Numbered from the stretch's first letter, positions 22,179 to 35,220 are shown. The stretch: 64,000 nucleotides of DNA from Dimorphilus gyrociliatus (GCA_904063045.1 CAJFCJ010000022.1:558001-622000), one strand, 5' to 3'. Translations and numbers: made by a program. Notes: generated from the sequence alone by a model not told the origin.

Positions 22179-25100
22179 TTTTATTATAGTTTACTTACCT
22201 TTCGGAGTTAATTCGCAATTGAAAAATGGCATTCCTCTATGAATAATTTCCCAAAGTATAATTCCAAAACTATAAACATCTCCCCCCTGACTTCCCATAG
22301 GTAGAGTAAGTTCAGTGTAATTTGTCAAATGTTCCCTTAGTAATTCTGGCGCGTGCCATAAAAGTTTCCTATAAGCTTCGTATTCTCCCGTTGTACTATC
22401 CCGAATGTTTGATTGAAATCGAATATTCTTTAAATCGTATAGGCCAAATGAACTGATTTTCAATGTCCATCGACTATCAATTAAACAACATCCACTCGAC
22501 AGATTCCCATGAAATTTCAAAGAAGATGAATGAATATAATTCATTCCTGTAAATATTCACAATCGTAAATATTGAAAAGACAATTGCAGATATTGCAGAT
22601 AGTTTATATATATATATTGAAATTGAACATTATAGTTTATTAGTATGCTGTAGCGGGGAATGGAAAGACATACCTGACGCCAGATCAGAAATTAAAGACT
22701 TTTTGAAAAGATTATCGAGAGCAATATCATCGTTTTCGAGAATATCTTGAAGACTTCCCTTAGAACAATAAGTCCACAATATATGGGCCTTATTGTTCTC
22801 AAAGGATAACCCAACAAATGAGTTGATATTGCCATGATTCATTTCTTTCATCTAGAAAAGATTTTAATGAAGAGTTAAATAGATAAGAAACGAAGACTTA
22901 AGAATAAGTTTGTTACTTGTTTCAATTCCATCAATTTGAAACGATTCAAGTTTAAGGAACTTTTGGGAAAATCAATGGTCTTGACAGATACCGTAAGATT
23001 TTTATACACTCCAACTTTAGTATAGACTTGTTTCGTCATTGTGATTTTTGAAACGTCTGACACTTCCGATTTGAAGCTTTTCATACTCAGATTTAACTAT
23101 AATAGTAGTTTAATAAAACAAAGAAATTTGTACATTGTGTTTTTAATCTTTGCAAAAGCCAATAAGGAGTTATGCTATACTCACATTAAGAGTGCGTTAT
23201 CTATATATAGATATATAAAAGAATGCTATTTAAAATATTACTTACGAGACTAAAGGCTCCGTGGTTAGACATTTGAACGTCTTTTATGTCAATTTTCCAT
23301 AGCATCTGCTGAAGTTCTGCCTCTAGTTTCTTCTTTCTATAGCATGTAATAAATTACTTTATGACTTTGGCAATGTCAAAAACAAGATCTGTTATTAAGA
23401 ACTAGGACTTACTTATATATAAGAACCGATATGATAACTATTACCAATATAATTATTAAGGAAGCAACGACTGCAACGAAAACTGCTATGTTATCTAAAA
23501 GATAAAAAGCAATAGAAGATGTAAATGAAATGATAAAGTTATGCTGCGTTTGGTAACTTTACTGGTTGATTCTGGTGGACAAAATTCATTCCGAAAACCG
23601 CATTTGGGAGCATCAAGAGGGGGAATATTATCTTTTGTAGGCCAAAGTATTTTCTGTTGTTCTACAATTCGAACTGATTTTCCATTGCTAGTTGTTAGTA
23701 TAATGTCCATTATTGGCTTATACTCATCATCACCACTTACATAGTACCAAAATGTGTAATCGGGTATACGATCGCCTTGAGAATCCATTGCCAAGCTTCC
23801 GAATCTTGTAGAAAATACTTTGTTGCTTGACACTTTCATCATCCAGTCGATATCTCGATAACTCTCTCCCAATGCGATAGTTTCGTTAAGCACGTGGCAA
23901 AGAGTATAAGCAACGTCATAGCCGAAAATACTATTTTTAATCGCTCTCCAACTATTATTTAAGTACAACGTTTCATAAAATGGTGATTGAGCCGACAATT
24001 TGGGAACCTCTGTTCTGAAATGATCAACTTCTGGTCCAGATAAATCGCGAGTGGTAATTTGAACAAAAGAAACAAAATTATCTTTTAATTCCTTTTGATT
24101 ATCTCTTCCTGTGATATTTCCCCAAGGAGTTGTCGTAAAACTACTCGACGTACGATCATAGTAGAGAAATACATATTTATCCGCTGTCATACCTAAGATC
24201 CTAGCTTTTTCCATCGAAGTTCTCATTTGTCCTTGAGATAGACAAATAATGATAACTTTGAAAAAAAAGATAATTATAGCTTTTCAGAATAGCAAACATT
24301 AAAATTTTTAGCTTTACTTCTAGCTCTTTGTTTTATCCTTCTCAAAAACGTTTCAATATCATCTGCAGTATCACTTGATAGTACAGATATTTTCTCGACG
24401 AGAATCAAGTCTCTTCTCTCCCGTAGAATACTTTCCAAGGATTTTACGCCATAACCGCATAGTGCGCTATCTCTGACTAATAGAGATACCTTCGACCATT
24501 TAAAATGATCCAAAACTCCAATAATAGCTTTACCGAATGTATTAAAAGTTGGTAAACCTGCCCTTATTAGGTTTGTGTAAATACTCTTATCGTCCAGTAG
24601 GGGGTCGGCGGAAGAGACGGTGAAAATTGTTACATTTCTATAGCCGGCATAAATTGATGAAATACCAGTAACTAGGTAGATGAGGGGAGAAAGAAATTAT
24701 TATAATTATTATACGCAAAGATTGATAGAGCAAATTAATGGAACAGGTGGATAGATAGACAAATGTAACCATATAGAGAGATCTATTAGAAAATAGTAAA
24801 AAGTAAAGCTTGGATAAGACCTGTTGAACAAACAGTTCCAAAAATAATGTCTACGTCTGCGTCTTCAATCATTTTGAATTGGTTAATTGATCCTGAGAGA
24901 GGGCTGCATGTATCTCTAGAATAGTAGAGACTAATCCAAATTGAAAAGAAAGAAAGTTGAAAATAAAGTAGAGAAAAAGCATTTCAAGGTAAGATAAAAA
25001 GTGAAAAAGTTACCTTATGTTGTAAGTTTTTCCGAGAAGATTGTTTTGTCTGCAGTCATTAAAAGCCAACTTGATTGCACCCGCTAAGGCTTCAATGGAA

Positions 25101-25282
25101 TACGACCAAAGTGATCGGGAACGTGTTAAAGCAACTCCAATTTTTACATCTTTTTCCAAAGAAAAACTTTGAAATAAATAGAAGAAGACGAAAAGAATTA
25201 ATCTTGCCATTTTCCTCCATAGAATGCCAGTCATCAAGTGAATTGACGCCCTCTGTCGTATAGTTATTAGAAAATAGTTCAA
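20688..25282 (-). CDS. Receptor guanylate cyclase C
   Basis: About 15 minus-strand exons on the same plan. Approximate ranges: 25016-25282, 24820-24918, 24310-24670, 23535-24255, 23413-23495, 23248-23337, 22917-23096, 22673-22852, 22200-22545, 21890-22085, 21637-21780, 21308-21535, 21068-21254, 20808-20965, 20688-20741. The real start is probably the Met just before [14 protein letters not shown] rather than the first Met. Ligand domain, transmembrane helix, kinase-homology domain with lysine (VSVK), coiled coil and cyclase. The cyclase is canonical ([33 protein letters not shown]), with the tail [16 protein letters not shown]. Predicted active membrane guanylate cyclase. It shares the 660-bp identical tract with RGC-B and carries a (TA)n run in the intron at 21834-21866. 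Confidence 0.87.
21834..21866. repeat. (TA)n microsatellite in RGC-C intron
   Basis: Uninterrupted TA dinucleotide run between the kinase-homology and coiled-coil exons. Confidence 0.9.
22126..22785 (-). repeat. 660-bp tract identical to RGC-B (copy in RGC-C)
   Basis: Partner of 17118-17777 at offset 5008. The surrounding exons of RGC-B and RGC-C have clearly diverged. Confidence 0.95.
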
Positions 25283-25996
25283 TAGTCTAAATAGGTAAAA
25301 GTCCTCAGAAAAAATTTTTATTGAAGATCAAACGATTAGACTGTAGGAAGAAAGCAACGATTTGCTGCAAGGTGTAAATAAACCGATTTTCTAACGAAAT
25401 AAACTCGATAGTATGCTATATAAGATATATTTATTAGGTCTTACATTTATATATTATACTTCTATTACAAAACTGTTATCAAGCCAAGAATAGGAAACGA
25501 ATCTATTTTAACGAAGATACATTTAGGGAAAGAAGAAGAGACGTGAATAATTGAATACGAAAATTAATAGTTAGAATTAATGGTTCTCAGTAGTTAAACG
25601 ATAGGATAAATACTTGACTGTAGGGATACGTGCAACGAAGGTGAGTTTTTTTCATTTTGTATAGACTTTATAAGCATAACAATGGTTTTGTGAGGCGTTT
25701 CGTCAAATCTATACATTCTGTCACGCAATATATACTTTCAAATTGATGAAAAGGCTATATTTATATATTAGTATATTCAAATACATATTATATATATTAT
25801 GCATATTTTCACTACTTTAAAACGAAATCAAACGACACCGATACTCTCGAAAATTTCTCCTCTCGCCTCTCAATCTCTCTTCCTAGGCAAAATATCTCGA
25901 CTTTTCTAATCTTTTCTTTTAGTCATGAAATATAATTACATAACAACATGTAAACGCTATCCTTTTGTTAGACCTTCTCTCGCTCAATTACCAGCT
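25283..25996. other. Spacer between RGC-C and RGC-D
   Basis: About 0.7 kb, AT-rich, holding the RGC-C promoter side and RGC-D 3' UTR. No gene or motif recognised. Confidence 0.5.
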
Positions 25997-28900
25997 CTAG
26001 GTAGTCTTGTTAATCAGCCAATATGTCGTGATTTCTCCTTTTCCCTGTTTAAGCAATGCATGTGTTTTAATTTGAATCTATAATAAAAAAAAACAGCTTT
26101 TTATTATAACCTTGACATTGATATTCCCACGAAGCTTAATTTCATAGTTTCCTTGAGCTACGGTTTCAAGGGTCTGTTTACAATAACTCGACATGTGTAT
26201 CTTCAATGGTTCGCCAGTACTTTCCATTCTGCTCGCCGTGTTCACTGTATCACCAAACAAACAATATCTTGGCATTTTTAAGCCCACAACCCCAGCCGCA
26301 CAAGGTCCAGTGTGAATACCAATTCTAAGATTTAACTTTAAACCTGGTTTATGGCGAACTTCAAACGTAAGAACGCTTTCCAATAAATGAAGAGCGACAT
26401 TAGAGATTTCTACAACATGCTGCAAGTCATTCCGTGAAGGAATTCCAGAAACAACCTAAAGGTAAAACCATCGAAGATAATTTATTATAATCATATAATA
26501 ATGGCATATAGCTATAATATTTATACCATATATGCATCGCCGATAGTTTCAACTTTATAGACATCGTACAAATTCAATATACCATCAAAAAGCGTATATA
26601 AATCATTCAATAGATTCACAATCTCAATTGGCGAACTTTCCGAGCTGAGTGCAGTAAATCCAACAACATCCGAAAAGAATATTGTGGCCGAATCGTACAT
26701 TTCAGCTTCTATGATTTGTCCTCTTTTCAGCCGATCAGCAATAGTACTGAATATAACACAAACAAATAGTATAACATGCATAGTATTATCTTAAGTATAC
26801 GAATAAACTGCAAAATAAAAAATAGAACATAATGAGCAATAATTCCACTCTCTCTCTCTCTCTCTCCTAATACGGATTGTAATGGTAAAATAGTCTGGAT
26901 GAAAACTCTACACTTACGGTGGTAGCATGCGATATAGTAAACTGTCGGTTTTCTTCTTCTCTTCTACTAATTCGTTTGTTCGTGTTTCGACGATTTCCTC
27001 CAAATTGTTCGCGTACTTTTCTAACTTTTTTATCATTATGTCCATCAAATTTTGAGTTCTAGAGTAGATTGTTGAAAAATTACAATTATTAGTTATATTA
27101 GACAACAGATGGCGTTCTGGTGCGGAGAGTTCAAGTATACTCTTACTTTCCTGAGGAAAATCCCCTTATATTCTTTGAAATTTTAGAAAAACTAGGTCGA
27201 TCTTCCGGATTTTCGTTCCAGCACTCTTTCATGAGTTCTTCTATTTTGTGCCCTTCCTCATTCGATTGAAAATCTTTCGGGCACGTAGGTCTAAATGGAG
27301 GATTACTATTCTCTATTACTTTAGCAACTATCTCTGTAGAGATGAGAGTTAGAAGATAATTAATTGTAAAGGTAAAAGGTGGGAATATCGTATTGAAACC
27401 TTTAGGTGATAAATATGTCATAAAGAACGGTAATCCTCTGTATAAAATTTCACTTAGAATCAAGCCAAAAGCATAAACATCTGCTTCTTTAGAACCAAGT
27501 GGCAGGGATAATTGTTTGAAGTCTTGACAGCATTCTTTTAGTATCTCCGGTGGAAACCAGAGAAATTTTTTAAATATTTCATAATCTCCTCTGTCTTCCT
27601 CCTTTAAAGCTTCTTTCAATAGCAAAGCCTCCAAGTCATGACATCCGTACCAGCTTATTTTTAAAGACCATCTACTATCAATTAAACAGCACGAGCTGGT
27701 TAAATGTCCGTGAAATTTTAAGATTGACGAATGCAAAAAGTTCATTCCTGAAGAGATAAATTATCAATTGAATAGTTATTGTTCAAGCTTATCGTTATTA
27801 AATACCCGCAGCCAAATCGCTAATAAGAGATGTCTTGAAGAAACTGTCCAATTGAATATCCCCATTTTCTAGAATATCTTGCAGACTTCCCTTTGAACAA
27901 TATTTCCAGAGTATGTAGATGCGAGTTGGTGTTATACTAAGACCGATAAAACTGTTTAAATTTCCGTGATTCATTTCTTTCATCTATTCAAAAGTGAAGA
28001 GAACTGTTATCTTTACATGTTGGAATTGAAAACTATCTTTTTTGTATATAACCTCTTTTAATTCCTTTAATCTATTCATATGAAAGCTGATATTCGGTCC
28101 GGAAACAGCAACTGACTTAATTGCAACAGTTAAACTTTTGTAAAGACCAATCTTGGTATAAATTTGATTTTCGCCAATGCCATCTTCAGTCGAACGAAAG
28201 ATATCCGATATATTCGACTTGAAACTTTTCATACTTGACATAACCTATTTATTAGAGTGGAAACGAGGCTGATATTTTGAAAAGAATAATAAAATTACGC
28301 TATGGGTAGCCTTGTTCATGATTTGAACATCATTCATATCAATTTTCCATACTTTTTGACGTATTTCAAATTCAATTTTCTTTCTCCTAAACAAGTTGTA
28401 TTTATACGAAATAATCGTGAACAGTGAACATTTAAGAAGGAGAAAGGAAGATAAAAGTTTTACCTAAAGTAGATGAAAATTGACAAAGATATCGAAATAA
28501 CAATGATCGCAACCAGAGTAGAAGCAATTGGAATCAATACTTTACTGGAATCTGTTTGGGAGTTAGAAATTAACGCTCTAGGCATGCGAATCTTTTTTAT
28601 AGAGAAGGAAAAATTAGATGTTTTGCTTAATAACAATAAATATAAAAGTCTATTTTAAGATGAACATAAACGAATGTACTTTACGTACTTTTTCTACATT
28701 TGATAATCTATTTCTTTGAGCGTAAATTTGATATTAGACTGTTAGGATTGTTCATACAAACTTAAACATACTAGATTACTCTACCTGTGGTTTCTTGTTC
28801 GCATTTTTCTCCTCTAAAACCGCAAAGAGGTGTATCTCTGACAGGTAAACCATCTTTTGTCATCCATGGAAGGTAATTTTGCTCCTTTACTAATGTTGTA

Positions 28901-30435
28901 TTTCCCAAGCCTTTTGTTAAACTTACGTTCAACCAATGTTGAAATTCTGATTTTTCTCTATTATAACGCCATACCCAATAACCAGGAAGTCGGTCGGCGT
29001 TAGAATCCAATTCTATTCGCCCGAATCTTCCAGTAACATAACGGTTCTTTGATTGACTTATCATCCATTCAATGTCGTGTACATCTCGATTATTCTCCAC
29101 AGATTCGTTTAACAAATGACAGAGAAAGTATGTAGTGTCATACGCAAAAATACTATAAATCGAAGCCGTTCGATTCATATCTTGATAATCCGATATAAAA
29201 AATGGAGATTTAGCCGTCTGTTTTGGCACTTCTCCTAGAAAATAGTCAACATATGGTCCAGCCAACGAAGATAGACTTATAAAGAGTAGAGACTCGTAGG
29301 CATTCTTTATTTCTTGAGCATTCGGTTGATCATCAACTTCGCTTCCCCAAGGAGTCTTTATGAAATTACTTGGAAATGCCATAAAAAATAGGAATACGTA
29401 TTCCGTTTCGTCCATATTCAATATCTTTGTTAGATGAAAAAGTGACCTTAATTGGTCAGTAGTCAAGCAAACGTAAATAACTGAAAATAGAGAAGATAAA
29501 CTATAAAATGAAAAAGAGAAATCATCTTAACGAATACTTCTCGCTCTTTCGGATATTCTCTTTAACGCCTCCTTTATGTCGTTTTCACCAGAATTTACAC
29601 CAAGAATAATTCTATCCGATAAAAGTAAATCATTTCTCTCAAGGAAAACACGATTGATAGAACTAAGACTAAATTCGCAACCTCCCAGTTCTAGAGTTAC
29701 CATAGCCATTCTCCTCCAGTTGAAATTATCCATTATTCGGGCGATAGTATCCCCTATAGTATAGTAGCTTGGTACACCAGGTCTTACTAAGTTATTATAA
29801 ACATTTTTATCATCCAACTTTACATCAGAAGACGAGGAGCTCAATAATAGAACGTTTTTGTAGCTTGCGTATACAGACGATATTAGCGTTACTGAAAAGA
29901 CACAACAGTTACGGTAATTAAATCGTAGTCAAGTAAATCTTAGTCAGGGTAGCCAATCTTCTCTTTCAAATATTATTCTATATTAGTTTTCAGTAGAAAA
30001 GACTGAAAGAAAGTAAAGGTACAAGAAATACCTCTAGAGCATAGACTTCCTATTATAACATCAACATTTTCGTTGTCAATCAATTCGTATTGGGCCTCTG
30101 GTCCTAATCTAGAATCGCACTTGTCATCTGTCCATATTAGGCTGCGGAAGGTGTGAATATAGAAAAAAGTTTACTGTTTCTTAATAAACGATTTTGTTAG
30201 CTTTGCCGTATTGTCTTTACCTTATATTGATCTTATCAAGTAGGCCCTCAGCTCTACAATCCGACAAAGCAATTGTAAAGGCTCCTCCAATTGAATCGAC
30301 GGAAAGAAATTTTACAAATCCAGGTGAATTCAATTCTGATTTTGCCAAACTCATCCCAATTTTGAATGAGGTCATGGTAGAAACCATAACAAAGTTGAGA
30401 GAAATTATTAATAATATCAACAGAAAGCGAGGCAT
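25997..30435 (-). CDS. Receptor guanylate cyclase D
   Basis: Fourteen minus-strand exons, one fewer than the other three. Approximate ranges: 30223-30435, 30030-30142, 29535-29890, 28785-29480, 28466-28548, 28300-28385, 28050-28246, 27808-27985, 27397-27746, 27147-27335, 26916-27062, 26527-26750, 26114-26456, 25997-26047. The start is chosen at the Met directly before the signal peptide ([16 protein letters not shown]). Ligand domain, transmembrane helix ([17 protein letters not shown]), kinase-homology domain with lysine (VAIK), coiled coil and canonical cyclase ([35 protein letters not shown]). The exon joining GLKMP to RYCLFGDT is continuous, whereas RGC-A, B and C have an intron there. 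The ending is [15 protein letters not shown]. It is the most divergent kinase-homology domain of the four ([10 protein letters not shown]) and shows no conversion tract. Confidence 0.87.
26849..26866. repeat. (CT)n microsatellite in RGC-D intron
   Basis: Short CT dinucleotide run in the intron between the two halves of the cyclase region and the coiled coil. Confidence 0.85.
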
Positions 30436-30950
30436 CTTTGTCTCCCCGTCAAACTCTCGCCACTTTATAAAGAAGAATAACAATACTATATTTTTTTTAC
30501 CTTATTTATGTTTAATAAAATCGCAAGATGTCTCTGTCAGATGAAAATAAGTAAAGAGAGATAAATAGAAAAGCTTAAAGCTGGCAGGAAGTAGACGCGA
30601 ATCTCAATTTACAAATGGATGTGATAGACATATTTTATATTTTGTAATAAAAAACTTTCTACGACTTTGGTATAAGAGACGTTATAATAGATTCACTCTT
30701 CAAAGGAATTAATTATAATCAATGCCAAAATGCAATTTTTCATACTCTGATCTGAAAGGGAATCCTTTTTTGATTTAGATTCGTCCTTTAAAGGCGGTTA
30801 TGGTGAGGTGTTTTAATTATCTTAAGAGAGCGGAATAGGATTATATGAACTTTTGTGGCAAATATTTTTTTATTTGGTTCAAATAAAATTGAAAATTAGA
30901 TAAGTATAAAAACAATAATAAATAACAAACAGTGGCTAGTCTCGGTTCAA
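30436..30950. other. Spacer between RGC-D and the dehydrogenase gene
   Basis: About 0.5 kb, AT-rich. It should hold the RGC-D promoter and the dehydrogenase 3' UTR. Nothing else seen. Confidence 0.5.
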
Positions 30951-32369
30951 CTATTCCCTATCAAGAGTTTGATTTGTTTTATCGGTACAATCTACGACAC
31001 GGGGTTCGTTTACTTCCAAAGGTAGAGTATGAACTTGTAGGCCTGTTAAGAAGGAAGATACTTCCCATAGCTTTTTCGCCACTGATAAACTCTTTGCCTG
31101 AATACTTTCTCTTGCGAGTGAACACTTTTCAAAATATCTACCCGTGATTGTCTTAACTCTATCGTCGACGGCCGCATAGACTATTGTTTGAGCAGCAGCA
31201 TTTGCGTCAATTAACACTGGTTTAACCATCATTCGGATTAGAAAACAAAACCACGGCGGCCATTTGTAAGCCATTCCTTTCCAAAGTTCGGTATCGACAC
31301 CTCCAGGATGAACAGCGTTGGCCGATACTCCAAACTGAGCGAGTCTCCGTGCCAATTCTTTCGCGTGCAATATATTAGCTAATTTACTGATTTCATATCC
31401 GGATAAATGAGGATAGAGAGTATCTTCGTCGCCTTTATCGAATCTAATTAAGGAAACAATATATACTTTTATAAGAGCATCGACACCTTTCCTACGCCTA
31501 CATTATTAGCCTGAGTTAGATATAGTAAAGTCACAAATATGTAGTGCGTAGCTTTCTATACTATTTTCACTTTATTAAAGGATTGATAAGGAGATTGCAG
31601 ATAAGAGTAGTAGTAGTATATTAGTACATCATACCTTAATGGTCCCGGTACGAGTATATGTGCCAATGAAGAAACTATAACGATTCGAGCTGGAGCAGAT
31701 CTTTTTAAATGATTAACCAATAATTCAGTCAACAGAAAATGACCCAAGTGATTTGTGCCAAAGCACAAATCATACCCGTCAACCGTCTTTTCGACGTTAC
31801 TATAGGCAATAGCGGCGTTGTTTATTAGAATATCGAGTCGTTGTTCGCAAGAAGTAAACCAGATGGCAAACTGTCTTACTGAAGATAAATCGGATAAGTT
31901 TAACTTTTTCCAGAAGACACTTGAATTTTTTGATAAATCTGAATAAACACGCGATAAAATATTAATTGATAAAGAAGTTAAAGTTAATTAAGTCAGCATA
32001 ATTTTAAGAATAGGCCTACTTTTAATATAATTAACACTTTCGAGTCCTTTTTCTTCATCTCTACTAGCAGTGATAACTCTCGCCCCCCTCTTTGCCATAT
32101 CTAGTGCAACCTCTCTTCCGATACCCGAAGAGGCTCCTACGGAAACAAAGGATGAAGAAACACATAACATCAAACTATTTAACATGAGCGATATTTAGGA
32201 TTGTAAGAAAATGATCGAACTTCTCCTTACCAGTAATTAAAACAGTTCTTCCATCTAATCTATTCATACTGGAACAATAGACTTTTCTTCCGAAATGGAA
32301 ATAGGCAACTGCATAAGCTATAATTATACCACAAATTAAGGGAAGGCATATCACTAAGAGAATGTTCAT
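30951..32369 (-). CDS. Membrane-anchored short-chain dehydrogenase (retinol dehydrogenase 11-14 type)
   Basis: Four minus-strand exons, about 32231-32369, 32019-32144, 31635-31938 and 30951-31443. An N-terminal hydrophobic anchor (ILLVICLPLICGIIIAYAVA) is followed by a Rossmann fold: VLITGASSGIGREVA (NADP-binding glycine motif), INNAA (the NNAG variant), the catalytic Ser in IVIVSSLAH and the catalytic pair in GYEISKLAN (YxxxK). The later VHPGGVDTEL is also typical. Arg residues after the first strand (ITASRDEEK) favour NADP(H). The family oxidises or reduces retinoids, other lipophilic aldehydes and alcohols at the endoplasmic reticulum; the exact substrate is not readable. Start taken at the first ATG (32369) in front of the anchor. 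Confidence 0.85.
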
Positions 32370-34953
32370 CGTAAACAAAAAAAAAATTAAGACAGTAGGA
32401 GGCGCTTCTGTACCCGGTCAATAAATAATCATAACGAACGATATGTTCAGACAAATATCTTTCTTTCTCTTTACTATGGCTCCATCTACAGGACATTTAC
32501 GTTACGAACCGTTTGTGTTACACGGGAAATGTTTGCAGTAGATGTTTTACGGATTGATGACGGCCGCTCTATATTCGATATGAATATGATATCCGGAAAT
32601 TTGAAGCGGCAGCAATATTAATTAGTAAGATGAGTTTTAGAGTAAATTTAATTGGTTTTAGTTTGTAATCTATTTCTTTTCCAGTTAGGTGTTGAGTGGT
32701 CAGTTTGTCGGCCGTCTGGCCAGTCATCCAGGGGTAGAAGAAGAAACGAATTTAAATAGACGCCCTAAATCCTAAAAGTATGATTTATAAGTCTTAAAGG
32801 AATATTTTCAAAGGAAATTGAAACAATGAAATAAACGTTATTCGTCAGTGATCTAATACAAATAAATTGATTTTTAGTATCGTTCGATTAAGGAAAAGAT
32901 TAAAAGCGTCTAAATTATAGTCGATAAAAAAAGACATCAAATGCTAAATGAGAAATTTATTACACCAACATCTTTCTAAGCTGAACACGCGAAAATCACT
33001 TCCGTCAGACTAATAATAATTTATTCCTCGTAAACTGCGTATCAAATAGAGCCAGTTGGTCATGTGACCCTGTTCTTAAACCAATCGCCGACTTTCTTTC
33101 CTTCTTCATTGCCTTAAGAGAAACTAACCTTTGAGCTGAGACTACAAGCAATAGTTCACTTTGGCATCTAAACTTACTCCTTTTTCCGAGCCAGAGGCGT
33201 TTCATTCGACGGTCGCGTGTTGGGCAGATCCGTGGGCGGAGACGTTGGAAACAAGAAAGAATTAATGAATGAACGCACCTGTACATGTTATGTGACGCCT
33301 ACGGACTGATCGAGGATTTTGAAAAGGCGTGTACTTTCTGAAGTGATTCGTAAAGCTGATTAAACACCCTTCCTTTCGGCCCAGGTGTAACTTTACTTCT
33401 TTGAGATCTGTGACAGACGTCGGACAGCATTTTGCGGGATTCTCTAAACAAAATCTCTATCTGCAATTTTTTCTTCAATTTTAAATATTAATTAAGAAAA
33501 TACAGGTGAGGCGTCTCTTTTATACTTTTTTTTACTAGCTTAATTTTCCCTCTTTTCATTTTGAGCGCCAACGTACCTTTCGTTTGTTTTTCCTTTTCTC
33601 TTACTCCTCTCCATCTCAGCGTTTTCTCGGTCCCTCTACTTTTCTGTTCTTTCTCGATTAATTATTAAAAGCAAAATTGGACGCCGAAAAATAAAGCCCT
33701 TTCTAAAGAATAAGCTTAAATAAAATTAGGAGAAAAGGATAATTATATGCACTCACCTTTTCTTTGAACAAGAACGAGTGAAATCTACGATAACGTCTCC
33801 CTTCCTTATCGGAGAATACAATCAATTTATAATTAATAAATCCAGGTAGAATCCGTTACGACTAAGTAGAAGGTATCGAAAGAACAAAAGAGAATTAAAG
33901 TATATTTTCGTTCAAGTGTTAATAAAATGAACGCTTGAAAAACCTTCATCATTCCGACAAATGAAAGTTCGTCCACCGTAACCAGAATGGAATGAGAGAA
34001 AGTATTACGTAATTAGCACCTTATCAAACATACGAATAACGGTACATGTGAGGTTTCAAAGACGCCTTACGTGACACAATCTCACTGCGTGACGCCCTAT
34101 CATTCAGCCGATCATTCAACGCACGTGCTAGCTATTTGTGCTTAATTTTCGGACGCCGAAGATGCTGTGACGCCTACTGCGTCCTGGACGTTTAGCTAAG
34201 TAAAGTGGCTAACTAATTGAATTTTACACGACGTTTGCGATGACGGTCGACTGTCAGCAATAAGTGACGTCGGGTGGGTCTCGACGTTGAAAGGTTATTG
34301 TCAAGCTGCCAAATAGCAAGAACAAGTTTTTCTTTCATGAAGATTAAGTTTTTATTTAATAGATAGAAGGGGAAAAGTAAATGAAATTAACCTCCTTTTT
34401 ACGTCTTTCACCCTTCGACCACCCACACAGCCCACCCCACTCATTAACGCTTTAAATCATATATACGTTTATAATTGGCAAGGATTCACTATTACTATTT
34501 ATGTTATTAGCAAAGATACTAATTCAATTCACCCCATATACACGCCTAGATCAACCACGAAGACGTGCGTTGACAAATGATGGCATCAAACTGGTGACAG
34601 ACAGGGCAAACACAATTGGCAATTGCAGCATCAAATCGAGTTTGTCCCGTTTGCGAAGGGGCGTCCATCTGCGCACTATTTTTTCTCTATAAATTTTTCT
34701 TAACAACAATCCGACACCTCTGTTGAATGGCGCCGTCCATTAAGATTTTTTTTATTTCTCCTGTAATTTGGGGATGATTTTAAGTAAATTCCCCAAAACG
34801 TTAAGCCCTCTTAATTCCCTTCGTCCTTCTACTTCTTCAGTTTATATCTTAATTCTCTGCTGAACGCTGTTAGATCGTCAGAGTAGATTTATTGAAGTTG
34901 GTGGGGACGAGCGTAAATTATTTATTTGTTTGCTTTTCTTTTCTCTGTAGGGC
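32370..34953. other. Gene-poor region, likely regulatory
   Basis: About 2.6 kb between divergent genes (dehydrogenase start and bHLH start). From about 33.2 kb it is less AT-rich and contains many GACGC/GCGTC pentamers (33294, 33511, 33680, 34061, 34091, 34152, 34169, 34179, 34661). A pyrimidine-rich acceptor ends at 34950 (CTCTGTAG), implying an upstream non-coding exon of the bHLH gene somewhere here. An open frame at 33005-33286 on the minus strand has no domain and is not called. Confidence 0.5.
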
Positions 34954-35220
34954 ATGCGAGTAGACAGAAAGAAAATGGAACAAGAGAATCTTAGCCGCGA
35001 AGAGCGAAGAAGGAGGAGGAGAGCGACTGAAAAGTATCGAACTGCTCACGCAACAAGAGAAAGAGTCAGAGTGGAGGCTTTCAACGTAGCCTTTAGCGAA
35101 CTGAGAAAGTTATTACCAACCTTACCACCGGATAAGAAACTGTCAAAGATTGAAATACTCCGTTTGGCCATTTGTTACATAAATTATCTCAATCACGTTC
35201 TAGAATTGAACAACGGTTAA
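34954..35220 (+). CDS. NHLH1/2-like (HEN): NHLH/HEN-type bHLH transcription factor
   Basis: An 88-residue protein that is almost only a bHLH domain. The basic region and helix 1 ([20 protein letters not shown]), the loop [17 protein letters not shown] and the ending [14 protein letters not shown] match the NHLH1/NHLH2 (nescient helix-loop-helix) family nearly residue for residue. Vertebrate NHLH proteins also end just after the domain but have a longer N-terminal part. In animals these factors act in differentiating neurons. The ATG lies 3 bases after a splice-acceptor-like site, so an upstream, probably untranslated, exon is likely and a longer N-terminus from it cannot be excluded. The gene stands alone within about 6 kb of non-coding DNA, as is common for developmental regulators. 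Confidence 0.92.
   Translation: MRVDRKKMEQENLSREERRRRRRATEKYRTAHATRERVRVEAFNVAFSELRKLLPTLPPDKKLSKIEILRLAICYINYLNHVLELNNG

Noticed and set aside
28473-28658. 61-residue plus-strand frame
   Set aside because: Antisense to the RGC-D transmembrane exon.
33005-33286. 93-residue minus-strand frame in the region upstream of the bHLH gene
   Set aside because: No domain, basic low-quality sequence, no splice-site support, and it lies in the GACGC-rich non-coding block.
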